NCBI GenBank assembly: GCA_019311105.1
Contig: JAFDDA010000068.1
Span: 1-38,021 of the forward strand
DNA: 38,021 nt
DNA from: Deltaproteobacteria bacterium
GTDB taxonomy: Bacteria; Myxococcota_A; UBA9160; JAFDDA01
Reading direction: 5' to 3'
Position numbers and translations under genes: made by a program. Shown piece by piece: positions 17,184 through 23,776 of this stretch; positions within the stretch are counted from its first letter, which is position 1, and each line of letters opens with the position of its first letter. Below the pieces are notes generated by a model that did no database searches, had not been told where the DNA came from, and was given only the letters and a program-made list of their open reading frames with translations.

Positions 17184-17999
17184 TCACTTGGTGAGCAAGT
17201 CGATGAAGCCCTGGATCGTGTTGAGCTTTCGTTCCGACTGCGAATAGAGTTGAGCTGCGAAGATCGCCGTGGCGGCGTGCCCCGCGAGCAGGGTGAACAG
17301 TTCGTGATCGAGCGGCGTGAAGGTCTCCTTCTGTTCGAGCAGGCTGTAGATCGCGATCGCGCCGATCGGCCGGTCCTGCACGCGCAGCGGAATGCATGCG
17401 ATGGGCGTCTCCCAGTCGAGTGTGCTGTGGGTGTCGCCGCAATGGGTTTCGCCCGAAGCCACCGAGCCGCCGATCACACCGGCGCCCGGCGCGATCTTGG
17501 GGAAGATCTCGACCTCCGTCCCTTCGGACGCCACCGCCTCGAGCGTGCCCGAGCGTTCGTCCTGCACGTAGACGGCGAACACCTCGGCCCCGATCAAGTT
17601 GATCACGATCTCGATGATGATCTTCAGGACCTCGGAGAGGGCCAGCGTCGAGTGCAGCTGGTAACTCGACACGTAGAGGTTCGCGAGGTTGTTGTTCTCC
17701 TCCTCGATCTCCACGTAGCGCTCGGCGAACTGACGGTTCTCCGCCTCGACCATCTTGAGACGCTCGAGAACGTTCTCCTTCTCCACGGTCAACGTGTCGA
17801 TCTGCGTGAGCAGTTGGACACGCAGCTTCGCCCAGTCTCCCGGGTCGGCCGCGGCCTGACGGTGATCGTCATTCACCGCCAGGAGATCGTGGCGAAGCCG
17901 CTCGTTTTCTTGGAGGAGCTCCTTCGTGAACTCGGCGCCCTGGTTGAAGAGACTCATGAACTCTTCAGCCCGCCCGAATACCTTCTTGTCGTCGCTCAT
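17184..17999 (-). CDS. Coiled-coil GAF-domain protein
   Basis: A 271-residue soluble protein. Residues ~1-105 are charged and predicted helical or coiled coil (LLQENERLRHDLLAV, VEKENVLERLKMVEAENRQF, YVEIEEENNNLANLY). Residues ~108-260 fit a GAF domain (LIGAEVFAVYVQDERSGTLE, IACIPLRVQDRPIGAIAIY, FTPLDHELFTLLAGHAATAI). GAF domains bind small ligands or mediate protein contacts; no ligand can be read from the sequence. The ATG overlaps the cheB stop (ATGA) and cheY follows, so it is part of the chemosensory operon and may be a cytoplasmic sensor or scaffold. No histidine-kinase or cyclase domain follows the GAF. Confidence 0.85.
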   Translation of the reverse strand: MSDDKKVFGRAEEFMSLFNQGAEFTKELLQENERLRHDLLAVNDDHRQAAADPGDWAKLRVQLLTQIDTLTVEKENVLERLKMVEAENRQFAERYVEIEEENNNLANLYVSSYQLHSTLALSEVLKIIIEIVINLIGAEVFAVYVQDERSGTLEAVASEGTEVEIFPKIAPGAGVIGGSVASGETHCGDTHSTLDWETPIACIPLRVQDRPIGAIAIYSLLEQKETFTPLDHELFTLLAGHAATAIFAAQLYSQSERKLNTIQGFIDLLTK

Positions 18000-19081
18000 T
18001 GCGACCCCTTTCCAATGGAACCTTCGCTCGGCGCGATCCCGTCCTGGATCGCTTTGCCGATCTCACCCAACGGGAGGATGGCGTCCACCGCCCCCGTCTG
18101 AATTGCCTGCGCGGGCATGCCGAAGATGACGGCCGTCTCTTCGGATTCCGCGATCACGGTCCCTCCGTGCTGCTTCACCGCCAGCACACCGTCGCGCCCG
18201 TCGTTGCCCATCCCGGTGAGCACGAGGGCCTGGAGGTTCCGCCCGAAGGCCTTGGCCGCGGATCGGAACAGGCGGTCCACCGAAGGCGCGTACTTCTCAC
18301 CGGCCGAACGGGCCTCGAGGCGCGTCGCCACCTGCCCGGCGACACTCTCGAGTTCGAGGTGTTTACCGCCTGGAGCAATCAGCACGGTGCCGGGTTGAAT
18401 GAGGTCGCCGTCTCGAGCCTCGCGGGCGGTCAGGCATGTGAGGCGGTCGATGCGCTCCGCGAAGCCCTTCGTGAACCCCTGAGGCATGTGCTGCGAGATC
18501 AGGATCGCGCAGGGCGGCGGCTCGGCGAAGCTGCCGAACACCTGCATCAACGCCGCGGGCCCACCCGTCGAGGAGCCGACCGCCACCACGCGTTGCACGC
18601 TGGGCTCGATCATCGAGACGTGGGGCGGCATCGTCATCTCGGCGGGTTGGTCGACCCGCTGCTTGACCTTGTCGATTCGCAGCTGGCGGATCGCGTGAAC
18701 CTTGCGGATCACCTCCTGCTGGATCGTCTCGAGCTCTGGGATCGGCCGGGGCGTCGGCTTCGCGATGAAGTCGACGGCGCCGAGGTCCAGCGCCTTGAAG
18801 ACCTCGTCCTCTCCGGCCCGGCCGCTGATCACCATCACGGGGGTCGGCATCTTCGCCATGACCAGGCGCAGGAAGGTGAACCCGTCCATACGGGGCATGT
18901 CGAGGTCGAGGGTGATGAGATCGGGCTTGATCTTGAAGACCTTCTGGAGCGCCTCTTCGCCGTCGCGAGCGGAACCCACGACCTTCACCAGCGGCGAGGT
19001 CTCGAGCATGCGCGTGATCGTTCGCCGGCTGAAGGCCGAGTCGTCGATCACCAGGACGCGGATCAGCCCCCGCTCCTTCAC
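17996..19081 (-). CDS. cheB: Chemotaxis methylesterase/deamidase CheB
   Basis: Removes methyl groups from MCP glutamates after phosphorylation by CheA. The 361-residue product has an N-terminal receiver domain (Asp13/Asp14 in VIDDS, phosphoacceptor Asp59 in TLDLDMPRMDG, Lys108 in FIAKP) and a C-terminal esterase domain with catalytic Ser171 (VGSSTGGP), His198 (SQHMPQGFT) and Asp294 (GMGNDGRDG). The start is GTG 19081 with GAGGAG five bases upstream; that ribosome-binding sequence lies at the edge of the 30-bp repeat array. It overlaps the GAF gene by ATGA. The cheR reading frame runs through most of cheB in another frame. Confidence 0.95.
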   Translation of the reverse strand: MKERGLIRVLVIDDSAFSRRTITRMLETSPLVKVVGSARDGEEALQKVFKIKPDLITLDLDMPRMDGFTFLRLVMAKMPTPVMVISGRAGEDEVFKALDLGAVDFIAKPTPRPIPELETIQQEVIRKVHAIRQLRIDKVKQRVDQPAEMTMPPHVSMIEPSVQRVVAVGSSTGGPAALMQVFGSFAEPPPCAILISQHMPQGFTKGFAERIDRLTCLTAREARDGDLIQPGTVLIAPGGKHLELESVAGQVATRLEARSAGEKYAPSVDRLFRSAAKAFGRNLQALVLTGMGNDGRDGVLAVKQHGGTVIAESEETAVIFGMPAQAIQTGAVDAILPLGEIGKAIQDGIAPSEGSIGKGSQ

Positions 19082-20060
19082 GACTTCTCCTCGTCCCGGT
19101 CGAACCGGCCGATCGCGTCCTCGTCCCGGTCGAACCGGCCTCTCGCGTCCTCGTCCCGGTCGAACCGGCCTCTCGCGTCCTCGTCCCGGTCGAACCGGCC
19201 TCTCGCGTCCTCGTCCCGATCGAAGCGGCCGATCGCGGATTGTCGTTACTGAGGTGGCGCAGCTCGAAGTCGTTCGACAGGTTGAGCAGGGACTCCGAGT
19301 GCCCCATCAGCAGGTAGCCACCGGGGTGGAGCTTCTCGTGGAAGGTCTGCACCACGCCCCGCTTGGTCTCGACGTCGAAGTAGATGATGACGTTGCGGCA
19401 CAGGATCACGTCCATCGTGCCGAGGATGGCGATCTTCTGACGGTCCACGAGGTTCAGGTGGATGAAGTCCACGTGGCGTTTGAGCTCGTCCCGGATGCAG
19501 TGCGAGCCGTCCTTCTCGACGAAATACTTCTCGCGGTAGTACGACTCGGTGTCGCGGAAGGACGCCTCCCGGTACACACCGCGGCGCGCCTTGTGCAGCA
19601 TCCGCCGCGAGATGTCCGACGCATAGACGTGGATATCCCGCCCGGGCTCGAGGCCGGCTTCGCGTGCGAGCATGAGGACGGTGTAGGGCTCCTCACCGCT
19701 CGAACAGCCGGCGCTCCAGATGGTCACGGGGCGACTCGTGCGCTGTTGGAACTCGGGAACGATCTCATTCACGAGCGCGCGGAGCGGAGACAGCTCGCGG
19801 AAGAAGTAGGTTTCGTTGGTCGTCAGCTCGTCGACGGCGTTGGCCATCTCCTCGCCGCCGTCACGCTCGCTTCGCAGCAGGTAGTGGTAGGCCGCGTAGC
19901 TGCCGATCTCGAGCTCGTTCATCCGTCGTGCGATCCGCTTCTCCAACAGGAAGCGCGACTCCGGCCCGAAGTGCAGGCCGCAGTGATTCCGGATGAGTTC
20001 GCAGAACATGCGAAACTCGGAGTCCGTCATCGGGGGGATGTCACGCAGCGCCGAAATCAT
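18363..20060 (-). CDS. cheR: Chemotaxis methyltransferase CheR with repeat linker and out-of-frame tail over cheB
   Basis: Transfers methyl groups from S-adenosylmethionine to MCP glutamates. Residues 1-272 are a complete CheR: TDSEFRMFCELIRNHCGLHF, the TNETYFFRE motif, the SAM-binding WSAGCSSGEEPYT, MDVILCRNVIIYF and GYLLMGHSESL. The domain ends near 19245. The frame does not stop there: it passes through five 30-bp repeats (residues ~275-324, GTRTREAGST units) and then stays open, in a different frame from cheB, to a TAA at 18365-18363, giving 565 codons. The final ~240 residues are Arg-rich and look like a frame shadow of cheB, so the functional protein is probably the first ~272-325 residues. 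The expected stop is the TGA in the GTGA at the cheB start, which lies in the third frame. The start is ATG 20060, with GGAGGG upstream. Confidence 0.85.
   Translation of the reverse strand: MISALRDIPPMTDSEFRMFCELIRNHCGLHFGPESRFLLEKRIARRMNELEIGSYAAYHYLLRSERDGGEEMANAVDELTTNETYFFRELSPLRALVNEIVPEFQQRTSRPVTIWSAGCSSGEEPYTVLMLAREAGLEPGRDIHVYASDISRRMLHKARRGVYREASFRDTESYYREKYFVEKDGSHCIRDELKRHVDFIHLNLVDRQKIAILGTMDVILCRNVIIYFDVETKRGVVQTFHEKLHPGGYLLMGHSESLLNLSNDFELRHLSNDNPRSAASIGTRTREAGSTGTRTREAGSTGTRTREAGSTGTRTRSAGSTGTRRSREGAGADPRPGDRRLGLQPANDHAHARDLAAGEGRGFRSRRRRGAPEGLQDQARSHHPRPRHAPYGRVHLPAPGHGEDADPRDGDQRPGRRGRGLQGAGPRRRRLHREADAPADPRARDDPAGGDPQGSRDPPAANRQGQAAGRPTRRDDDAAPRLDDRAQRATRGGGRLLDGWARGVDAGVRQLRRAAALRDPDLAAHASGVHEGLRGAHRPPHMPDRPRGSRRRPHSTRHRADCSRR
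19089..19238. repeat. 30-bp tandem repeat at the cheR/cheB junction, five units
   Basis: Exactly 150 bases: units at 19089, 19119, 19149, 19179 and 19209. The plus-strand unit begins CCTCGTCCCGGTCGAACCGG and ends in CCTCTCGCGT. The three inner units are identical; the two outer ones end in GATCGCG and the last has two further changes. The unit has no stop codon in any of the six frames. It encodes a GTRTREAGST decapeptide at the end of CheR. The bases next to cheB (GACGAGGAGAAGTC) supply the cheB ribosome-binding site. Confidence 0.95.
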
Positions 20061-20067
20061 CGGACCG

Positions 20068-22176
20068 CTAGCCCTCCAACCGCTTCAGCGCGCGCAGGAT
20101 GGCGTCCCGCACGAAGTCGTCCTGCTCGGTCTCGAGGCGCCGCAAGATCGCGGGCACGGCGCTCACCACGCCGCGCTCCGAGAGGGCGCCGATGCTCTCC
20201 GAACGCACGGACCAGTGTGGGTGGGAGACGAGGGGCAGGAGCTCCGTGAGCGCCTCGGCATCTCCGTACTTCCCGACGCAGCCGATGGCGGCGATCAACA
20301 GCTCGGGGTCGTTCTCCTGAAGAAGCGGCAGGCAGGCGCGCGAGGCGGCCCCGCCCCCGAAAGAGGCGAGCGACTCGACCGCGGCCATCACCACCACGCC
20401 CTCGTCGGCCAGGGCTTCGGTGAGAACGTCGATCACGACCCCGATGTCGACCCCGCGGCCTCCATGGGAGGCGTGAGCACCGAGAGCGCGCAGGGCGGCG
20501 GCTCGAACCGTCGCATCGTGATCGAGAGCCAGGCGCGACAGATCGTCGACCACACCGCTCTGGCGAGAGTCGCCGAGCGCGCGGGCCGCGGCGATCCGCA
20601 CGGTCGAGGATTCGTCCGCCAGGGCGAGACGCAGCGGTTCGGCGGCCGATTCCGAATCGAGGCGGCCGAGCGCATGCACGGCAGCCCGCCTGACGGCGGC
20701 ACTCTCGTCACGCAGCATGCGCGTAACCAGTTCCGCATCCTCGTCGCGGCCGATCCGGCCGAGCACGGTCGCGATGGCCAAGCGCACGGATTCGCTGACG
20801 CCGTCCAGCCGGGCGGTCAGCAGCTCGACGGCCTGATCGGTCGTGCTTCCGTGGGCACCGTCTTCGAGGCGCGTGAGAGCCACCAGCGCCTCGGTGACCC
20901 CGGAAAGTTCTTCGTCCCCGGCCGAGTCGTCGAGGTCCGCGGTCACCTCGAGGCGGCGGACGAGTGCCGGCAATGCGTCGGCGCAGCGACGGCGGCCGAG
21001 CGCACCGGCCGATGCGGTGCGAAGCCGCGGGTCGGAATCGTCGAGTGCCACGAGCAGGCGCGCCTCGCCGCTGGCGCCGCGCGTGCGGCCGAGCACCTGG
21101 CAGGCGAGTTCGCGGGATTCGGGCGGAAGTGACTCCCAACCGGATTCGAGGGCTTCTTCGGTGAGCGGGCCCATGGCGGCCAGCGTCGCGATGGCCACCT
21201 CCGCGAGGGCTTCATCCCGGCCCGCGAGCAGCACCGGGATCACCACCTCGTCGCTGCGCAGCAGGCCCAGGAACTGCACCAGCACGAGCCGGGTCGAAAG
21301 GTCGGCGGTGGCGATGCGTTCGGTGCCGTCGGCGACGAGCACATCACAACTGCGGGCCGCTTCCGAAACGCGCTCGATCAACCACCCGGCGCGCACACCG
21401 TCGAGGCGGGCGAGGACACGGAGCAGCGCTTCCATGGCGGCCTCGCGGCCGCCCCGCGACGAGCCGAGCAGGCCCTTCAGTAGGAACTCGATCGCCTGCT
21501 CGTCGTCGGAGTGGCCGAGCACCGAGAAGGCGGCCGGGCCCAGGACGGTGTCGTCCAGAACCCCGGCCAGATCCTGGGCCGGGGTCGAGTGTTCGAGGCG
21601 CGAGAGTGCGCGCAGCGCCGAGAAGCGAACGAGCTGGTCCTCGTTCGGCTTCACGGCCACTTCGAGCAGCGCAGGCGGGATCCGCCCGTCTTCGATTCCA
21701 CCGAGCGCGTCTGCCGCGGCGCCGCGCACGTTGGCATCGGCGTCCACGAGCATCTCGACGAGCCGGCCGGTCGCGCGTTCGTCCGCGATGCCGGCGAGGG
21801 CATCGACCACGAGCTTGCGCACGTCGATGTCGGCGTCCTGGGTGGCTCCGATCAGATCAGGCACCACCCGCGAGCCGGCGCGGATCAACACCTCGACGGC
21901 TGCGTTGCGCCGCCCCGGGTTGTCGCCGTCGGCCAACGCGATGATCAGGGCGTCGACCGCGCGCCAGGGCTCGGACATCCCCGACAAGCGTTCGACCGCG
22001 GCCTTGCGGACACGCCAGCTCGGGTCGCCCAGGCAATCCATCAGCGAGGCCATTCCCTCGTCGTCCGAGGCGTACACGGCCAGCCGCTCGACGGCGAGCC
22101 GGCGCACTTCCTCGTCATGGCTGGCGAGATCCTGACGAACGCTCTCGCGTTCGCGTTGCTCGAACTCGGCAGACAT
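20068..22176 (-). CDS. HEAT-repeat protein of the chemosensory operon
   Basis: A 702-residue soluble protein built almost wholly of HEAT repeats of about 31 residues, seen as recurring DPSWRVRKAAVERL, DADIDVRKLVVDAL, DADANVRGAAADAL, DESAAVRRAAVHAL and DESSTVRIAAARALG patterns. HEAT solenoids are protein-protein scaffolds; no catalytic motif is visible. Some repeats match the PBS-lyase-type HEAT pattern, but a lyase role is not implied. The ATG overlaps the stop of the zinc-ribbon gene (TGATG), and cheR starts 7 bases after its TAG, so it is co-expressed with cheR and cheB. It may hold receptors, CheR or CheB together; that is inference. Confidence 0.9.
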   Translation of the reverse strand: MSAEFEQRERESVRQDLASHDEEVRRLAVERLAVYASDDEGMASLMDCLGDPSWRVRKAAVERLSGMSEPWRAVDALIIALADGDNPGRRNAAVEVLIRAGSRVVPDLIGATQDADIDVRKLVVDALAGIADERATGRLVEMLVDADANVRGAAADALGGIEDGRIPPALLEVAVKPNEDQLVRFSALRALSRLEHSTPAQDLAGVLDDTVLGPAAFSVLGHSDDEQAIEFLLKGLLGSSRGGREAAMEALLRVLARLDGVRAGWLIERVSEAARSCDVLVADGTERIATADLSTRLVLVQFLGLLRSDEVVIPVLLAGRDEALAEVAIATLAAMGPLTEEALESGWESLPPESRELACQVLGRTRGASGEARLLVALDDSDPRLRTASAGALGRRRCADALPALVRRLEVTADLDDSAGDEELSGVTEALVALTRLEDGAHGSTTDQAVELLTARLDGVSESVRLAIATVLGRIGRDEDAELVTRMLRDESAAVRRAAVHALGRLDSESAAEPLRLALADESSTVRIAAARALGDSRQSGVVDDLSRLALDHDATVRAAALRALGAHASHGGRGVDIGVVIDVLTEALADEGVVVMAAVESLASFGGGAASRACLPLLQENDPELLIAAIGCVGKYGDAEALTELLPLVSHPHWSVRSESIGALSERGVVSAVPAILRRLETEQDDFVRDAILRALKRLEG

Positions 22177-23717
22177 CAGAGCAGACCTCGCGACTTCGCG
22201 AGCCGCATCAGCTCGTCCGCGAGAAAGTCTCGAGCGTTTCGAACATGCTCGGGGACGCGCGACGCAAAGTGCGCACGCCCGTCGGCCATGTCGCCTTCGA
22301 GGGCCCCGAGCAGATTGCCCGCCTCGCAGGCGGCACTAAACTTGTCCTCGTTGTAGAGCACGACATCCGAGATGATGATCCGGGCCAATCGCTCGGCCTG
22401 CGCGACCTCCGGGTCCACGGCAGCGGCGGGCTCCGGCGCGGGCTCGGGCTCGGGCTCGGGGGTGGCGACCGGCTCGGGCATCGGCTCCAGAGCCGAGAGC
22501 ACCTCGGGTTCTGCGGCGGCCGGCTGGGGCGACGGCGCGACGGCAGGCTCGGGCTCGGCCACGAGAAGACGAGGCTCGGGCGCGACGCTCGACGCATCGT
22601 CGGGATCCACGACATCGTACTCGGGCGACCCGATTGCGGGCGCCGGGTCCGGCAGGACCGGGGCCACCGGCTCGGGCTCGGCAACCGCGACCGGCGCCGC
22701 GACGGCCTCAGGCGTCGACACAGCGATGGACTCAAGCGCGGGCGCAGCGACGGGCGCGGGCGCCGGTGCCAGCTCGGGCTCAGGTGCCGGTGCCGCATCG
22801 GGCTCCACCACGACGGGCGGTAGCGTGAGGTCCGGCGGCGGGATGGTCAGATCTTCGGGAACGGGCGGCGGAGCCGGTGCGACCTCGGGCTGAGACGATG
22901 CAACCGCGAAGTCGGGTTGCGGCTGCACGGCAAGCGGCGGCAGCGTCGCTTCCGCCGGAACCGGCGGCGGCACCGTGGGCGCATCGACCCCGAGCATCGG
23001 CCCGGCGGGTACCGCCCTCACCGCCTCGGGTGCGGGCAGAGGTGTGTCGGGCAGGGCCGCGGGCGTTCCCGTGGGCGCTTGCACCGGGGACGGGCCGATC
23101 GGCAACCCGAGGTCCCGCAGGGCCGGCGCCAGGGCCTCGGGCATGTCCGGCTCTTCGACGTAGGAGTCGGCACCGTAGAGCTCGGTGGGCGCGCGGCGGT
23201 AGCGCTGCGGGTGGTGGATCGCGCCGACGAGCACGACCCCGATCCGGCGCAGCGTGTCGTTGCGCTTGATCACCTCGCACACCTGGAAGCCGAACATCTT
23301 CGGGAGCTGCGGGTCGAGTACGACCACTGCAGGCCAGCGACGATGGATCTTGAGAATGGCCTCCACGCCATCGTGGGCGGACTCGGCCTCGAGGCCCCAG
23401 CCCTGGATGGCCTCGACCCAGCGCTTGGCGTTGTCGGCGTCGGGCGTCGCCACGAGCACGAGGCGCTCGGACAGCGGGGTCCACTCGCCCGGAGCCGGTG
23501 CAGGCGTCGGCGCCTGCGAATCGGAGGCGGTCGCGCTCGCCGGGATCGGGGCGGGCTCCGCCGGTGCCGCAACCGGCACCGGAGCGGGCGCCGCCTGAGG
23601 TGCGCGCACCCGGAAGATGGTCTGGCAACGGGTGCAGCGCAGCCTCACGCCCTCGTCGGAGAGGCGCTCAGGGTCTACGCGGTACTGGGTCCGGCATTCG
23701 GGACAAGCCGCGATCAT
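22176..23717 (-). CDS. Zinc-ribbon / degenerate receiver / proline-alanine linker protein
   Basis: A 513-residue protein. Residues 1-36 form an MJ0042-type zinc ribbon (CPEC at 5-8, CTRC at 28-31). Residues ~84-200 resemble a response-regulator receiver: VVVLDPQLPKMFGFQV keeps an Asp at the phosphorylation position, but the acidic pair is replaced (LVATPDAD) and the KP motif near the end is missing (YVEEPD), so phosphorylation is doubtful. A Pro/Ala/Glu-rich linker of ~200 residues leads to a conserved-looking C-terminal helical domain (~435-513, IIISDVVLYNEDKFSAACEAG, VPEHVRNARDFLADELM). Similar arrangements occur in deltaproteobacteria. ATG 23717 has AGAAAGGA upstream; the gene is 59 bases after the MCP. 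Role unknown; probably an adaptor. Confidence 0.85.
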   Translation of the reverse strand: MIAACPECRTQYRVDPERLSDEGVRLRCTRCQTIFRVRAPQAAPAPVPVAAPAEPAPIPASATASDSQAPTPAPAPGEWTPLSERLVLVATPDADNAKRWVEAIQGWGLEAESAHDGVEAILKIHRRWPAVVVLDPQLPKMFGFQVCEVIKRNDTLRRIGVVLVGAIHHPQRYRRAPTELYGADSYVEEPDMPEALAPALRDLGLPIGPSPVQAPTGTPAALPDTPLPAPEAVRAVPAGPMLGVDAPTVPPPVPAEATLPPLAVQPQPDFAVASSQPEVAPAPPPVPEDLTIPPPDLTLPPVVVEPDAAPAPEPELAPAPAPVAAPALESIAVSTPEAVAAPVAVAEPEPVAPVLPDPAPAIGSPEYDVVDPDDASSVAPEPRLLVAEPEPAVAPSPQPAAAEPEVLSALEPMPEPVATPEPEPEPAPEPAAAVDPEVAQAERLARIIISDVVLYNEDKFSAACEAGNLLGALEGDMADGRAHFASRVPEHVRNARDFLADELMRLAKSRGLL

Positions 23718-23776
23718 CTCGTTTCCTTTCTTCCCACGCGTCGGACGCTCGCGGCGCCGACACTCGCTCGTGCGTT

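Noticed and set aside
19089-19238. Possible CRISPR array
   Set aside because: The units are contiguous with no unique spacers and lie in coding sequence; it is a simple tandem repeat.
23718-23776. Possible terminator between the zinc-ribbon gene and the MCP
   Set aside because: Only a 5-bp stem is visible and the genes are on the same strand in the same operon.
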